34,736 bases of DNA from the NCBI RefSeq assembly GCF_001589285.1, contig NZ_JEMA01000276.1, positions 1 to 34,736 on the forward strand, read 5' to 3'. The position numbers and the translations under genes are program-made. The notes under the pieces were generated by a model. It was not told the DNA's origin, did no database searches, and saw only the letters and a list, made by a program, of their open reading frames with translations. Of the stretch, positions 21,627 through 30,271 are shown one piece after another. Every line of letters starts with the position of its first letter. Positions within the stretch are counted from its first letter, which is position 1. The DNA is from Sorangium cellulosum (GTDB taxonomy: Bacteria > Myxococcota_A > Polyangia > Polyangiales > Polyangiaceae).

Positions 21627-22091
21627 ATGATCGAGATCGGGTATGCCAGCGGCGCGGAGCAGATAGAGCAGGTCCGCGCGTTGTTCCTCGAGTACCAGGC
21701 CTCGCTCGATGTCGATCTCTGCTTCCAGGGGTTCGCCGACGAGCTCGCTCGTCTGCCCGGGTCCTACGCCCCGCCGTCGGGTCGACTCCTGCTCTGTACG
21801 GTCGAGCAGGTCCCGCGCGGCTGCGTCGCGCTGCAGGCCATCACCGCCGAGGACTGCGAGATGAAGCGGCTGTATGTACAGGCGGGGCAGCGCGGCCTCG
21901 GACTCGGCCGGCGGCTCGTTGCTCGGGTGCTCGACGAGGCCCGCGCGATCGGGTACCGGCGCATCTACCTCGACACGCTCCCGTCGATGGCTCGAGCGAC
22001 GGCGATGTACGAGGCGCTCGGGTTCAAGGACGTCGCTCCCTACCGGCACAACCCGGTGGCCGGCGCGCGCTACATGGCCCTCACCTTGTGA
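21627..22091 (+). CDS. GNAT family N-acetyltransferase
   Basis: A 154-residue acetyl-CoA-dependent acetyltransferase. The fold starts with EIGYASGAEQIEQVRALFLEYQ, the middle strands are seen in RLLLCTVEQVPRGCVALQ, and the acetyl-CoA loop is MKRLYVQAGQRGLGLGRRLVARVLDEA (Q/R-x-x-G-x-G/A at about 88-98). The C-terminal part IYLDTLPSMARATAMYEALGFKDVAPY is typical. The CEMKRLYV pattern places it with small GNATs of unknown substrate. ATG 21627; 52 bases before the phosphatase gene on the same strand, so they may be co-transcribed. Confidence 0.92.
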   Translation: MIEIGYASGAEQIEQVRALFLEYQASLDVDLCFQGFADELARLPGSYAPPSGRLLLCTVEQVPRGCVALQAITAEDCEMKRLYVQAGQRGLGLGRRLVARVLDEARAIGYRRIYLDTLPSMARATAMYEALGFKDVAPYRHNPVAGARYMALTL

Positions 22092-22143
22092 GGCCGACGC
22101 TCGCGGCGGCCCGCCGGTGGATCGGCCGACGGAAGGGCGGCGC

Positions 22144-22689
22144 ATGAGCGCGACGTTCCGACCTGCCAACTACCGGGATGTGGGCGAAGCCCTCGGGCTC
22201 TGGTTCGACGTGTCGCCGATCCCCGCTGGCCGGCTGCTCCGCGGCGGGCGATTCGACGCCATGACGACGGCCCGGGATCTCGGATCGCCCGGTACGATAC
22301 TGAACCTCCGGCGCGGCCCCGATCCGGGTCATCTCACCGGGGTCGAGGTTGTACATGTCGCCGCGGACGACGATGTCGAGAACTACGACACGCGTCAGCG
22401 CCGGGTGAGGAGCTGGCTCGGCAAGGCCCTCTCCGTGCTCGTCACCCCCGGGCGCGCCTGGCCGGTCTACGTACACTGCACGTCGGGGAGAGACCGTACC
22501 GGGGTCGTCATCGCGGCGGCGCTGCTCGCGATCGGCGTTCCACGGCAGGTGGTCGCGGAGGAGTACATGCTCAGCGACGGCGCAGACGCCATCGCCATCG
22601 AGCGGGCCATCGACGGCATCCTGGAGTGGCTGCCGTCCGCCGGTCGCGACCTGGCGAGGCTGCGGGCAGCGCTCACCTGCGAGTGCTAA
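22144..22689 (+). CDS. Tyrosine/dual-specificity protein phosphatase
   Basis: A 181-residue phosphatase of the cysteine-dependent class. The active-site loop is VHCTSGRDRTGVV (CX5R with Cys about 117, Arg about 123). Upstream is the usual RGGRFDAMT and ILNLRRGPD pattern, and the C-terminal part has helices with VAEEYMLSDGADA. It resembles the small atypical dual-specificity or tyrosine phosphatases (PTEN/DSP-like). The aspartate general acid is likely in the ADDDVENYD stretch. Physiological target unknown. GGAAGGGCGG lies just before ATG 22144. OYE follows 10 bases after the stop. Confidence 0.88.
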   Translation: MSATFRPANYRDVGEALGLWFDVSPIPAGRLLRGGRFDAMTTARDLGSPGTILNLRRGPDPGHLTGVEVVHVAADDDVENYDTRQRRVRSWLGKALSVLVTPGRAWPVYVHCTSGRDRTGVVIAAALLAIGVPRQVVAEEYMLSDGADAIAIERAIDGILEWLPSAGRDLARLRAALTCEC

Positions 22690-22699
22690 CCATCTGCCC

Positions 22700-23788
22700 G
22701 TGACCTCACCGCTGCTCTCTCCCTTCTCCTTCCCGAACGGCCTCACCGCCAGGAACCGCGTCTGGCTCGCCCCGCTCACGAACCGGCAAAGCCACGACGA
22801 TGGCGCGCTGGGCGACGACGAGCTGCGCTGGCTCTCCTTCCGGGCGCAAGGCGGCTTCGGCGTCGTCGAGACCTGCGCCGCCCACGTCGCCGAGGACGGC
22901 CAGGCCTGGCAGGGCGAGCTCGGCATCTTCGCCGACCGGCTGCTGCCCGGCCTGCGCCGGCTCGCGACAGCGATCGCCGCCCCCGGCGCGCTGGGCCTCG
23001 TCCAGCTCTTCCACGGCGGCCTGCGGGCCGATCCCAGGCTCTCCGGCGTGCCCACGTGGAGCGCCAGCGCCGTCGCCGAGCCCGACCTGCCCGTCCCCCG
23101 CGCCGCCACCGAGCAGGACATCCTCCTCGCCATCGAGCGCTTCCGCGACGCCGCGGCGCGGGCGCTCGCCGCCGGCTTCGCGGGCGTCGAGCTGCACGGC
23201 GCCCACGGCTACCTCTTCGGCCAGTTCCTGTCCGCCACCCAGAACCAGCGCACGGATCGCTGGGGCGGCGCGTGGGAGAACCGGGCTCGCCTCCTGCGCG
23301 AGACCCTCCGGGCTGTCCGCGCCGCGGTGCCCGCGTCCTTCGTTGTCGGCGTGCGCCTGTCGCCCGAGGACTGGGGCCAGGCCAAGGGGCTCGATCTCGA
23401 CGAGAGCCTGGCGCTCGCCCGCTGGCTGGTCGAGGACGGCGCCGACTTCCTCCACCTCTCGCTGTGGGACGCGAGCAAGCCCTCGCAGAAGCGCCCGGAC
23501 ACGCACCCGCTGCCGCTGTTCCGCGAGGCGGTGGGGCCGAGCCTGCCGCTCGTTGTCGCCGGCGGCGTCTGGACGCGCGCCGAGGCCGAGGCGCTGCTCG
23601 ACAGGGGCGCCACCGCGGTCGCGCTGGGGCGCGCCGCCATCACCAACCCCGACTGGCCAGCGCGGATCGCCGACCCCGCGTGGCAACCGCGGCGGCCGCC
23701 GCTCACGCGCGCCGAGCTGGTCGAGCGCGGCGTCTCCGAGACGTTCGCCGGCTACCTGCGGAGATGGAAGGGCTTCGTGGCCGACTGA
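22700..23788 (+). CDS. NADH:flavin oxidoreductase, Old Yellow Enzyme family
   Basis: A 362-residue FMN-dependent TIM-barrel enzyme. FMN- and substrate-site motifs are visible: NRVWLAPLTNRQSHDDG (about 19-35), LVQLFHGGL (about 100), ELHGAHGYLFGQFLSATQNQRTDRWGG (the family signature, about 155-190), VVGVRLSPEDW and LVVAGGVWTRAEAEALLDRGATAVALGRAAITNPDW. Such enzymes reduce alpha,beta-unsaturated carbonyls or dienoyl thioesters; this short form fits the single-domain OYE/xenobiotic reductase group. A GTG start at 22700 is used. A deleted second copy lies 2.4 kb downstream. It is convergent with the quinoprotein gene. Confidence 0.93.
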   Translation: MTSPLLSPFSFPNGLTARNRVWLAPLTNRQSHDDGALGDDELRWLSFRAQGGFGVVETCAAHVAEDGQAWQGELGIFADRLLPGLRRLATAIAAPGALGLVQLFHGGLRADPRLSGVPTWSASAVAEPDLPVPRAATEQDILLAIERFRDAAARALAAGFAGVELHGAHGYLFGQFLSATQNQRTDRWGGAWENRARLLRETLRAVRAAVPASFVVGVRLSPEDWGQAKGLDLDESLALARWLVEDGADFLHLSLWDASKPSQKRPDTHPLPLFREAVGPSLPLVVAGGVWTRAEAEALLDRGATAVALGRAAITNPDWPARIADPAWQPRRPPLTRAELVERGVSETFAGYLRRWKGFVAD

Positions 23789-23817
23789 CGGCCACCCTTG
23801 GCGGAGCGGGAGCAGCG

Positions 23818-25368
23818 CTACGGCAAGCCGAACGCGAACAGCGTGTTGCCCGGCGTGCCGATGCCGAAGCTCTCGTAGCCGCTCCCCCAGTACACCATGC
23901 CGTTCACCACCGCCGGCCCGGCGGTGACGGAGCCGTCGGCCGGATGGCTCCAGAGAACGGCGCCCGTCGCGGCGTTCAGCGCGTGCACGTCGCCGCTCAT
24001 CGAGCCGGCGTAGAGCACGCCGTTCGCGACAGTCAGCGGCCCCCTGTCCTGCGCGCCCGGCGTGGGATCGGGCGTCTGCCAGAGGATGTCGCCCGTGGCC
24101 TTGTCGAGCGCGCTCCACGATCCCCACGAGACGACCTGTCCGGAGGGCTCCAGCGTGTACTCGACCTGGCCGTTGTTGCCGATCGGCACGTAGATCCTGC
24201 TCTCGTCCACGGCGACTCCCCACATGATGCCGCCGAGCTCGCCGCCGGGGCCGACAAGCGTGCTCCACACAACGCTCCCGTCGTCCCTGTCGAGCGCCCA
24301 GAAGATACCGCTCTTCTGGCCGGCGCCGACGAGATCGCGGCGCTCCGCCCCCGCGCCGGCCGTGAACAGCGTGGCGCCCGTGCCGAAGTCGTAGTCCGGG
24401 CCCGCCGGATCAGGGCACCAGTCGCCGCCGAAGAAGCACGCGCCCGTCCAGGCGTCGAAGCCCTGGAGCCGCCGCGCCCACTTCAGCGCGCCGGTGTCGA
24501 GGTCGAGCGCGAGGATGGCGTCGATGTAGTTGTCCTCCGGGAGGCAGGCCTCGACAGCGAGGGCGTCGTCGCCGGCAGCCTCCACGCACGCGGAGACGTC
24601 CGGCGGCACGGTGTAGTTGTTGCCGGTGGCCACGTACAGCGTGCGACGCCCGAGGTCGATCGCGGGCGCCCCACCCCAGACGGCGCCCCCGGTGTAGCCG
24701 GCGGGGACCAGGTAGCGCTGCCAGAGCAGCTCCCCGGTCACCGCGTCGAGCGCGACAACGCTGCCGCGGAACGAGCAGCACGGATACGCGTTGTCCGCCG
24801 CGAAGAGCTCCTCGCGCGAGGAGACGCCCACGTACACGCGACCGCCGTGCACGACGGGAGACTGCGTGATGATCGCCGCAGGGTGCGGATCGAGCTGCGT
24901 CTTCCACAGGAGATCGCCGGTGCGGCTGTCCACCGCGATCATGTGCGCGCCGGCCTGGGTGCCGAGGAACAGCATGTGGCCGTGGAGCGTGGGGCTCGTG
25001 CGCGAGATGGCGCCGGCCGTGCCCGTGAGGTCGGCGATCGCGCGCGTCCAGATCGGCAGCCCCGTCTCGGCGTCGAGCTTGTACAGGTTGCCTCCCCCGT
25101 CCGGAAAGTACACCGCGCTGCCGTCGACGACCGGCGTCGCGGGGACGTTGCCGGTCGTGGTGAAGGCCCACTTCATGGAGAGGGACGCGACGTTCGCAGG
25201 CCCGATGTCGTTCTCGGCGAGCGCATGGTGCGTGTTGGCGAGGTCCTTGCCGAACATGGTCCAGCGCCCGGCCCCCATGCCCGTGGCGGCGCGGCCCTGG
25301 ACGACATGGAACACGGCGAGGCAGGCGGCGGCCACGATCGCGGGCCGCACCCAGAAGATGCGCTTCAT
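23818..25368 (-). CDS. PQQ-binding quinoprotein dehydrogenase (polyvinyl alcohol dehydrogenase-like)
   Basis: A 516-residue exported eight-bladed beta-propeller. A signal peptide (about 1-29) precedes WTMFGKDLANTHHA. Tryptophan-dock-type blades repeat, for example LDAETGLPIWTRAI, VDSRTGDLLWKT, LDAVTGELLWQR, LDLDTGALKWARR and LNAATGAVLWSHP. A vicinal cysteine pair YPCCSF matches the PQQ-contacting disulfide of quinoprotein alcohol dehydrogenases. FFGGDWCPDPAGPDYDFG is typical of the PVA-dehydrogenase group. No CxxCH haem site is present, unlike some relatives. It would oxidise an alcohol using PQQ in the periplasm. AGGAGG lies 7 bases before ATG 25368. It is flanked by the OYE gene and an OYE remnant. 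Confidence 0.9.
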   Translation of the reverse strand: MKRIFWVRPAIVAAACLAVFHVVQGRAATGMGAGRWTMFGKDLANTHHALAENDIGPANVASLSMKWAFTTTGNVPATPVVDGSAVYFPDGGGNLYKLDAETGLPIWTRAIADLTGTAGAISRTSPTLHGHMLFLGTQAGAHMIAVDSRTGDLLWKTQLDPHPAAIITQSPVVHGGRVYVGVSSREELFAADNAYPCCSFRGSVVALDAVTGELLWQRYLVPAGYTGGAVWGGAPAIDLGRRTLYVATGNNYTVPPDVSACVEAAGDDALAVEACLPEDNYIDAILALDLDTGALKWARRLQGFDAWTGACFFGGDWCPDPAGPDYDFGTGATLFTAGAGAERRDLVGAGQKSGIFWALDRDDGSVVWSTLVGPGGELGGIMWGVAVDESRIYVPIGNNGQVEYTLEPSGQVVSWGSWSALDKATGDILWQTPDPTPGAQDRGPLTVANGVLYAGSMSGDVHALNAATGAVLWSHPADGSVTAGPAVVNGMVYWGSGYESFGIGTPGNTLFAFGLP

Positions 25369-25545
25369 GGTGATCCTCCTGGGGCACCGAGATCAGCGGC
25401 GTTCAGCAATCCAACACCTCAGCGCTGCCGCCTCTGGTATGCGAGGCCCCGAGCATGAATCGCGCAAGATCGAGCTGCGCGTCAATGGGATAGAGGAATC
25501 GTCGAAGCGCCTGTGACCCGACCCGGGTCGGGCTCGCGGTGGCGG
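25369..25545. other. Spacer upstream of quinoprotein gene
   Basis: About 180 bases, holding the strong Shine-Dalgarno of the quinoprotein gene (minus strand AGGAGG). No gene is recognised; the leftward promoter should be here. Confidence 0.4.
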
Positions 25546-25735
25546 CGCCGCCGACGGGCTCTTCCCCCACATCGGCCGCTTCCGTGACGACGTGGCGCTG
25601 TCGCTCTCCGCCAGCTTCGCGGGCGTCGCGCTGCGCGGCGCAACGGCTACCTCCTCGGCCAGCTCCTGTCCCCCACCCAGAGCCACCTACCTTCGGGGAT
25701 GGAAGAGCGTCGTGGCCGACGGATGCCCACCCTGG
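25546..25735 (+). pseudogene. Deleted, frameshifted partial copy of the Old Yellow Enzyme gene
   Basis: This stretch matches two pieces of the OYE gene at 22700-23788 in the same orientation. 25577-25680 corresponds to 23138-23242 (the signature region around GFAGVELHGAHGYLF). 25687-25735 corresponds to about 23752-23800, the C-terminal YLRRWKGFVAD and the bases after the stop. About 500 bases between them are missing. A one-base loss in GGCGCCCACGG shifts the frame, and the stop TGA has become GGA. It is therefore not functional. Together with the intact gene it flanks the quinoprotein gene in direct orientation. Confidence 0.75.
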
Positions 25736-25786
25736 ACGAGCCCTGCCAGGATAAAGTCGTTCGGCGTATGGATAGGGTGAGGCGCG

Positions 25787-26329
25787 ATGGGCTGTGACAT
25801 CCACATGTTCGCCGAGTTCGGGGCAGGCCCCGGGCCGTTCACGGCGCTCTCGGACGGCGACTTTCTTCTTCCGCGCGACTACGGCCTCTTCGCCGCGCTC
25901 GCAGGGGTACGAGCACAGCCGGGGTTCGTACCGCTGAGGCCTCCGCGCGGTATCCCTCGCGACGTCAGCCAGCACGTGGCGGACAGGTATTTCGTCCCGG
26001 TGCTCGAGGACGAGCGGGCTCGTGCGTGGGGACTCGGAGACCATTTCACTCCGCCCCACGCCGCCCAGCTCGTCGCGTCGGGTGCCTCCCATTGGCTGCC
26101 GGACGGGACGACCACGCCGCTCACGCCGGCCACCCATGGGTACATCGCCCACCCTGACTGGCACTCGGCGAGCTGGCTCGCGGTCCACGAGATCCGGCTC
26201 GCGCTCGAGCATGCACAGTTCAGCCTGGACGCTGCGTCGGACGAATTCGTGCTTCTATTTCAGTACGTCAGCGCGGTCGCAGGGAAGAAGGGACCGTCGA
26301 CGCGTGTGGTCTTCTGGTTCGACAACTGA
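25787..26329 (+). CDS. Conserved hypothetical protein, MGCDIH-type
   Basis: A 180-residue soluble protein beginning MGCDIHMFAEFG, the same start as a widespread but unnamed bacterial and phage family whose members begin MGCDIHxxxE. Other fixed-looking parts are LPRDYGLFAALAGVR, HFTPPHAAQL, SWLAVHEIRLALEH and STRVVFWFDN at the C-terminus. The early Cys-Asp-Ile-His suggests a metal or catalytic site at the N-terminus, but no activity is known. GAGGCGCG precedes ATG 25787. It is alone on its strand. Confidence 0.82.
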   Translation: MGCDIHMFAEFGAGPGPFTALSDGDFLLPRDYGLFAALAGVRAQPGFVPLRPPRGIPRDVSQHVADRYFVPVLEDERARAWGLGDHFTPPHAAQLVASGASHWLPDGTTTPLTPATHGYIAHPDWHSASWLAVHEIRLALEHAQFSLDAASDEFVLLFQYVSAVAGKKGPSTRVVFWFDN

Positions 26330-26336
26330 TGCCTGC

Positions 26337-26359
26337 GGGGCGGCGAGCTGAAGCGCCCC
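26337..26359. terminator. Hairpin between convergent genes
   Basis: GGGGCG (26337-26342) pairs with CGCCCC (26354-26359) across an 11-base loop, in the 35-bp gap between the MGCDIH-type and DUF3072 genes. Short stem, no T-tract. Confidence 0.35.
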
Positions 26360-26364
26360 TCCGG

Positions 26365-26847
26365 TCACTCCCGCAGCTTCTGCCCGCGCCCGGTCTTCGC
26401 CTGCAGCTCGTCGATGCGCTTCGACGCCTCCGCCTTGGTCAGGCTCGCGTCGAAGTCCACGCCCGCCTCCTGGGAGAGCGTCTGGAGATACGAGGCCTGC
26501 GCGCCCGTCATCGGCTCGTCCCCCGTCTTCCACTGCTCGGGGTCCTTGCGCGTGTTCTCGACGCCGGCGGCTCCCGCCGCGCCGCCGGAGACGCCCCCGC
26601 CGGAGACGCCCGCTGCGTCCCGCAACGCGTCGATCTTCTCGGACGCCTCCGCCTTGGTCAGGTCGTCGGGGACCTCTTCGCCCTGCTGCTCCGCGAGCGT
26701 GTGCAGGTACGAGGCCTGCGCGCCCGTCATCGGCTCGTCGCCGGTCTTCCAGTCGCGCGGATCCTTCTGGACGTTCGACGGCCGCTGTTCCCCTGCTTGC
26801 CCCGCGGCCCTGGGATCGGCGGTCTGCTGGTCTCGTTTCGTGCTCAT
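26365..26847 (-). CDS. Protein with two DUF3072 domains
   Basis: A 160-residue protein made of two tandem DUF3072 units (about 26-75 and 100-150). Each has KDPxxWKTGDEPMTGAQASYL and a LTKAEASxxID closing helix. The units are joined by a Gly/Ala-rich linker (about 80-98). DNA identity is high: a 30-base block is identical at 26491-26520 and 26710-26739, an offset of 73 codons, indicating a duplication. DUF3072 proteins are small, usually single-unit and of unknown function. The N-terminus (1-25) is polar and low-complexity. ATG 26847. Confidence 0.88.
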   Translation of the reverse strand: MSTKRDQQTADPRAAGQAGEQRPSNVQKDPRDWKTGDEPMTGAQASYLHTLAEQQGEEVPDDLTKAEASEKIDALRDAAGVSGGGVSGGAAGAAGVENTRKDPEQWKTGDEPMTGAQASYLQTLSQEAGVDFDASLTKAEASKRIDELQAKTGRGQKLRE

Positions 26848-26910
26848 CTCCCGTTTCCTAATCCCGGGAGACCCCGTGGCAAGCCCGCGACGGCGCCGCG
26901 CGATCCGCCG

Positions 26911-28392
26911 TCACGTCCCGCAGAACGTGTGCTGCACGCGCTCTTCCACCTGCGGGGGCTCGCTCAGGTGCGCGAACTCCGGCTGATCCTCGTACGGTCG
27001 CTCGAGCACCCGCACAAGCGTCTCGAAGGGCTCGAAGTCGCCACGGAGGACGGCCGCCTGGATGAGCGCCTCGATCCGGTGATTGCGCGGGATGAACGCC
27101 GGGTTGACGAGCCGCATCGCGCTCGCGCGCGCGCTGTCGTCGACGCGCGCGACGTCCTCCCTGGCGATCCGCTGGCGCCACGCCTCGGCCCAGGAACGGA
27201 AGGCGCCGGGATCGGCGAACAGCGAGGCCACCTGCGCGTCGGCGGCCGGGTCGGCCGCGGCAGCGCAGAGCCGGCGAAAGAAGACCGTGTAGTCGACGCC
27301 GTTCGCAGCGAGGAGATCCAGCAGATCGGCGGCGAGCGCGAGGTCTTCTTCCTCCTCGCGCACGAGCCCCAGCTTGGCGCGCAGCACGCGCTCGTGCGCC
27401 GCGATGAACAGGCCGGTGAAGCCCTGCACGCGCTCGGTCGCGACGCGGACGGCCTCCTCCTTGTCGTCGGCCAGCAGCGGCAACAGCGCCTCGGCGAGCC
27501 GCGCCATGTTCCACTGGGCGATGCGCGGCTGGTTCCCGAAGGCGTAGCGGCCGCCCCGATCGATCGAGCTGAACTTCTTCTCGGGGTTGTACTCGTCGAG
27601 GAACGCGCACGGCCCGTAGTCGATCGTCTCGCCGGCGATCGACGTGTTGTCGGTGTTCATCACGCCGTGGATGAAGCCGACGCCGAGCCAGCGCGCGACA
27701 AGGTTCGCCTGCGCCTCGATGACGCGGTCGAGCAGCGCCAGCGCGTCGTTGCCGCTGCCCGCCGCGTCGGGGTAGTGCCGGGAGAGCGCGTACGAAGCGA
27801 GCGTGGCCAGCGCCTCCCGGTCGCCCCGCGCGGCGAAGAACTGGAACGTACCCACGCGGATGTGGCTCGCGGCCACGCGCGTGAGCACCGCGCCGGGGAG
27901 CACCTCCTCGCGATGGACCGGCTCGCCCGTGGTCACGGCGGCGAGCGTGCGCGTCGTCGGCACGCCGAGCGCCGCCATGGCCTCGCTCACGACATACTCG
28001 CGCAGCACGGGCCCGAGGGCGGCGCGCCCGTCGCCGCCGCGCGAGAACGGCGTCCGCCCTGCGCCCTTGAGCTGGAGGTCGCGCCGCTTGCCGTCCTTGC
28101 CGACGACCTCGCCGAGCAGGATGGCCCGGCCGTCCCCGAGCTGCCCCACGAAGCTGCCGAACTGGTGCCCCGCGTACGCGAGCGCGATCGGCTCCGCGCC
28201 CTCGGGCAGCGTGTTGCCCGCGAGCACCTGAGCCCCCTCGGCCGAGGCGAGCTCGTCCGCGTCGAGCCCGAGCACCTCCGCGAGCGCGCGGTTGACCTTC
28301 ACGACGCGCGGCTCGCGGACCTTCGCGGGGGAGACGCGCGCGTGAAAGCGATCCGGGAGCCGGGCGTAGGTGTTGTCGAACGCGAACTTCAT
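26911..28392 (-). CDS. selO: Protein adenylyltransferase SelO (YdiU family)
   Basis: A 493-residue SelO pseudokinase that transfers AMP from ATP to protein Ser/Thr/Tyr residues, linked to redox stress. Key parts are [22 protein letters not shown] (about 74-95), [34 protein letters not shown] (about 107-140), [25 protein letters not shown] (metal and catalytic residues, about 244-268) and [15 protein letters not shown]. The protein ends TFCGT, keeping a cysteine at the third-last position, where animal SelO has selenocysteine. Length is normal. Start ATG 28392 has GAGG 7 bases upstream. Confidence 0.95.
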   Translation of the reverse strand: MKFAFDNTYARLPDRFHARVSPAKVREPRVVKVNRALAEVLGLDADELASAEGAQVLAGNTLPEGAEPIALAYAGHQFGSFVGQLGDGRAILLGEVVGKDGKRRDLQLKGAGRTPFSRGGDGRAALGPVLREYVVSEAMAALGVPTTRTLAAVTTGEPVHREEVLPGAVLTRVAASHIRVGTFQFFAARGDREALATLASYALSRHYPDAAGSGNDALALLDRVIEAQANLVARWLGVGFIHGVMNTDNTSIAGETIDYGPCAFLDEYNPEKKFSSIDRGGRYAFGNQPRIAQWNMARLAEALLPLLADDKEEAVRVATERVQGFTGLFIAAHERVLRAKLGLVREEEEDLALAADLLDLLAANGVDYTVFFRRLCAAAADPAADAQVASLFADPGAFRSWAEAWRQRIAREDVARVDDSARASAMRLVNPAFIPRNHRIEALIQAAVLRGDFEPFETLVRVLERPYEDQPEFAHLSEPPQVEERVQHTFCGT

Positions 28393-28522
28393 CGGCGAAC
28401 CTCGTTGCGCGTGGGATCGTGCAGCGTCATCTGAGCCGTCGTTCTACATCAATCCGCGCGCCGGCGCCGCTCAGGGACGAGCCCGGCGGCTCCCCACCGT
28501 CGAGCCTGCCAACGCGCCCCGA

Positions 28523-28951
28523 TCACTCGTACCACGTCGGCACGATCGCCCTCACCTCGGGCAGCGCGGCGATGCGGCACAGCCTGTCCCACGCCGCGTC
28601 CTCGAGCGCGCCGTGGGGCGCGACGCACTCGGCGTCTCCCGTGGGGAAGAAGTACAGCGTCTCCGCGGGCACATCGCAGCCGGCGCGCCCTCTCGACGAG
28701 CCCGCCTGGATCGCGGGCGCGACGTCCCGCACGCGGGCGAGGAGCGCCTCGTCGCCCGTCGGCAGGCAGAACTCCACCGATCCATCGTTCAAGCACCCGG
28801 TGTCCTTGGTGAACGCGAGCTCATGGCTCGGACACGACGCCGCGGGGGACAGCGGGCCCTCGACGTCGCTTTCCCGCGGCGTGGACGGCGGCGCGGCCGT
28901 ACAGCGCGACAGGCACGCCCCCAGCAAGATGGAGATGGCGAATCGTCGCAT
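28523..28951 (-). CDS. Small hypothetical lipoprotein
   Basis: A 142-residue predicted lipoprotein: MRRFAISILLGAC gives a lipobox at LGAC (Cys13), with more cysteines later (CTAAP, CPSHE, GCLND, FCLP, GCDV, ECVA, LCRI), some of which could form disulfides. The part FTKDTGCLNDGSVEFCLP and DETLYFF-like region (VPAETLYFFPTGDAECV) suggests a compact exported domain. No family recognised. An excellent GGAGGGAG lies just before ATG 28951. It is on the same strand as SelO, 130 bases before it. Confidence 0.75.
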   Translation of the reverse strand: MRRFAISILLGACLSRCTAAPPSTPRESDVEGPLSPAASCPSHELAFTKDTGCLNDGSVEFCLPTGDEALLARVRDVAPAIQAGSSRGRAGCDVPAETLYFFPTGDAECVAPHGALEDAAWDRLCRIAALPEVRAIVPTWYE

Positions 28952-29188
28952 GGAGCTCCCTCCGAGGCTCGAGCATGCCACGGCCGCGCGCGCGGCGCGC
29001 GCGATACCCGCGGCGTGTCTCCCTGCCTGCCATGAACGCACGGCGCGGTCGGCTCCTGAACCACCTCGAGCGCGCGCCGCCTCGGGCCCGCGCGCAGGAC
29101 GGGCCCGGCGGGCGGCTCGGAGGGGCTCGCCGGCGCGTCCAGCCGTCACCCGGCGCCCGGCTCTGGTAGGGTGCGCGCAGAGGTACCC

Positions 29189-29689
29189 GTGCTCAAGCTG
29201 CCGAAAGATCTCGTCGCCGATCCGCGCCACGACGCGGTGTCCGCTCTCCTCTCGAAGCACGCAGGGCTGCTGTGGGAGAGCGGCCGAAACCAGGTGGCGA
29301 CGCTCCCGATGACCGAGGCGCTGGCCGCGGAGCTCCGCGGCGCGCTCGCGGCCGAGCACGCCTGTCACGGCCTCGAGCTCATCGCCGAGCGGCTCGCCGG
29401 CGAGCAGAAGGGGCTGGACGCCGCGGCCAGGAGGGCCCCGGAGAGCCCGCAGAACGCCCGCGCGTCGCGCGTCCTCTTCCTCGCGAACGACGGCAGCACC
29501 CGCTTCTATCGCGACTGCGACGCGCTCCTCTCCCGCTACCCGCAGCGCCTGCTGGCCTGCCGGCTCGAGATCACGGGCGACGAGCTGGGCGAAAAGCTCA
29601 CGGGAAAGGCGAAGCTGATCCGGAGCGTGCTTGTCTTCGACAAGAGGGTCGCCGCCAGAGCGCTCCTCGCCCTGCTCCCGCCGGACTGA
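29189..29689 (+). CDS. Hypothetical protein, 166 residues
   Basis: A soluble protein with good codon bias and no recognised family. It opens VLKLPKDLVADPRHDAVSALLSKHAGLLWESG, has a long helix AAELRGALAAEHACHGLELIAERLAG, and a C-terminal half with ASRVLFLANDGSTRFYRDCDALL and ACRLEITGDELGEKLTGKAK. GTG 29189 is preferred, with AGAGG 5 bases upstream; GTG 29171 would add 6 residues. No signal or membrane segment was seen. Neighbours give no clue. Confidence 0.65.
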   Translation: MLKLPKDLVADPRHDAVSALLSKHAGLLWESGRNQVATLPMTEALAAELRGALAAEHACHGLELIAERLAGEQKGLDAAARRAPESPQNARASRVLFLANDGSTRFYRDCDALLSRYPQRLLACRLEITGDELGEKLTGKAKLIRSVLVFDKRVAARALLALLPPD

Positions 29690-29866
29690 CCCCCGGACGC
29701 GAGCTGCAGGGCCGAGCGGCGATCGCGCGCCGTCGGCTCGAGCGGGTGTCCGGGTACCGGTGGAAGCTCTTCGCCCATTCGATGATCGAGCACCGAGCCG
29801 GTAAATGTCTTCTCCTGCCGACCGCGCTGAGGTAGATCCGCCTGCGCGAGGAGCAGCAGGCCCCAG

Positions 29867-30271
29867 GTGAGCTCGATCCTTTCATTGCCGGCGTGGGCGC
29901 GCCGGGCGCCGGCGACGCTCTACACGATCGCGCTCTTCTTCTTCGGTTGCGCGAACATCAGCCTGCCGAGGACGACCGATGTGCCGTTCGACAAGATCAC
30001 CCATTTCGCGGCCTTCCTGGGGCTCGAATGGCTGATCGAGCTCGCGCTCGTCGGGACGGCGGTCGCGGCGCGGCGCCGGACAGCGGTCGCGATGAGCGCC
30101 GGCGTCGGCGGGCTGCTCGAGCTGGTGCAGGCCGCGCTGCCCCACCGCTCGGCGGAGTGGCTGGATCTGCTGGCCGACAGCCTGGGCGCGCTGGCAGGCG
30201 CCGGGCTGTTGATGCTGCTCGCGCGCTGGCGCTCGCCGCGCGTGGCCGGCGCCTCACGGCAGCTGCCGTAA
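29867..30271 (+). CDS. VanZ-like family membrane protein
   Basis: A 134-residue small membrane protein with about four hydrophobic segments: ATLYTIALFFFGCANISLP (about 15-33), ITHFAAFLGLEWLIELALVGTAVAA (about 44-68), TAVAMSAGVGGLLELVQAALP (about 73-93) and LLADSLGALAGAGLLMLLARW (about 101-121). The KxxHFxxFxxL block (KITHFAAFLGLEWL) together with E..Q...P.R..E..D..AD..G fits VanZ-like proteins. VanZ itself gives low-level teicoplanin resistance, but most family members are uncharacterised. GTG start at 29867. It is convergent with the kinase gene. Confidence 0.82.
   Translation: MSSILSLPAWARRAPATLYTIALFFFGCANISLPRTTDVPFDKITHFAAFLGLEWLIELALVGTAVAARRRTAVAMSAGVGGLLELVQAALPHRSAEWLDLLADSLGALAGAGLLMLLARWRSPRVAGASRQLP

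Noticed and set aside
22706..24268. 520-codon open frame antisense across the OYE gene and into the quinoprotein region
   Set aside because: Overlaps two well-supported genes and has no family signature.
28978..29010. CG-alternating tract suggesting a functional element
   Set aside because: Short (CG)n runs are expected at this base composition; nothing links it to a gene end or promoter.
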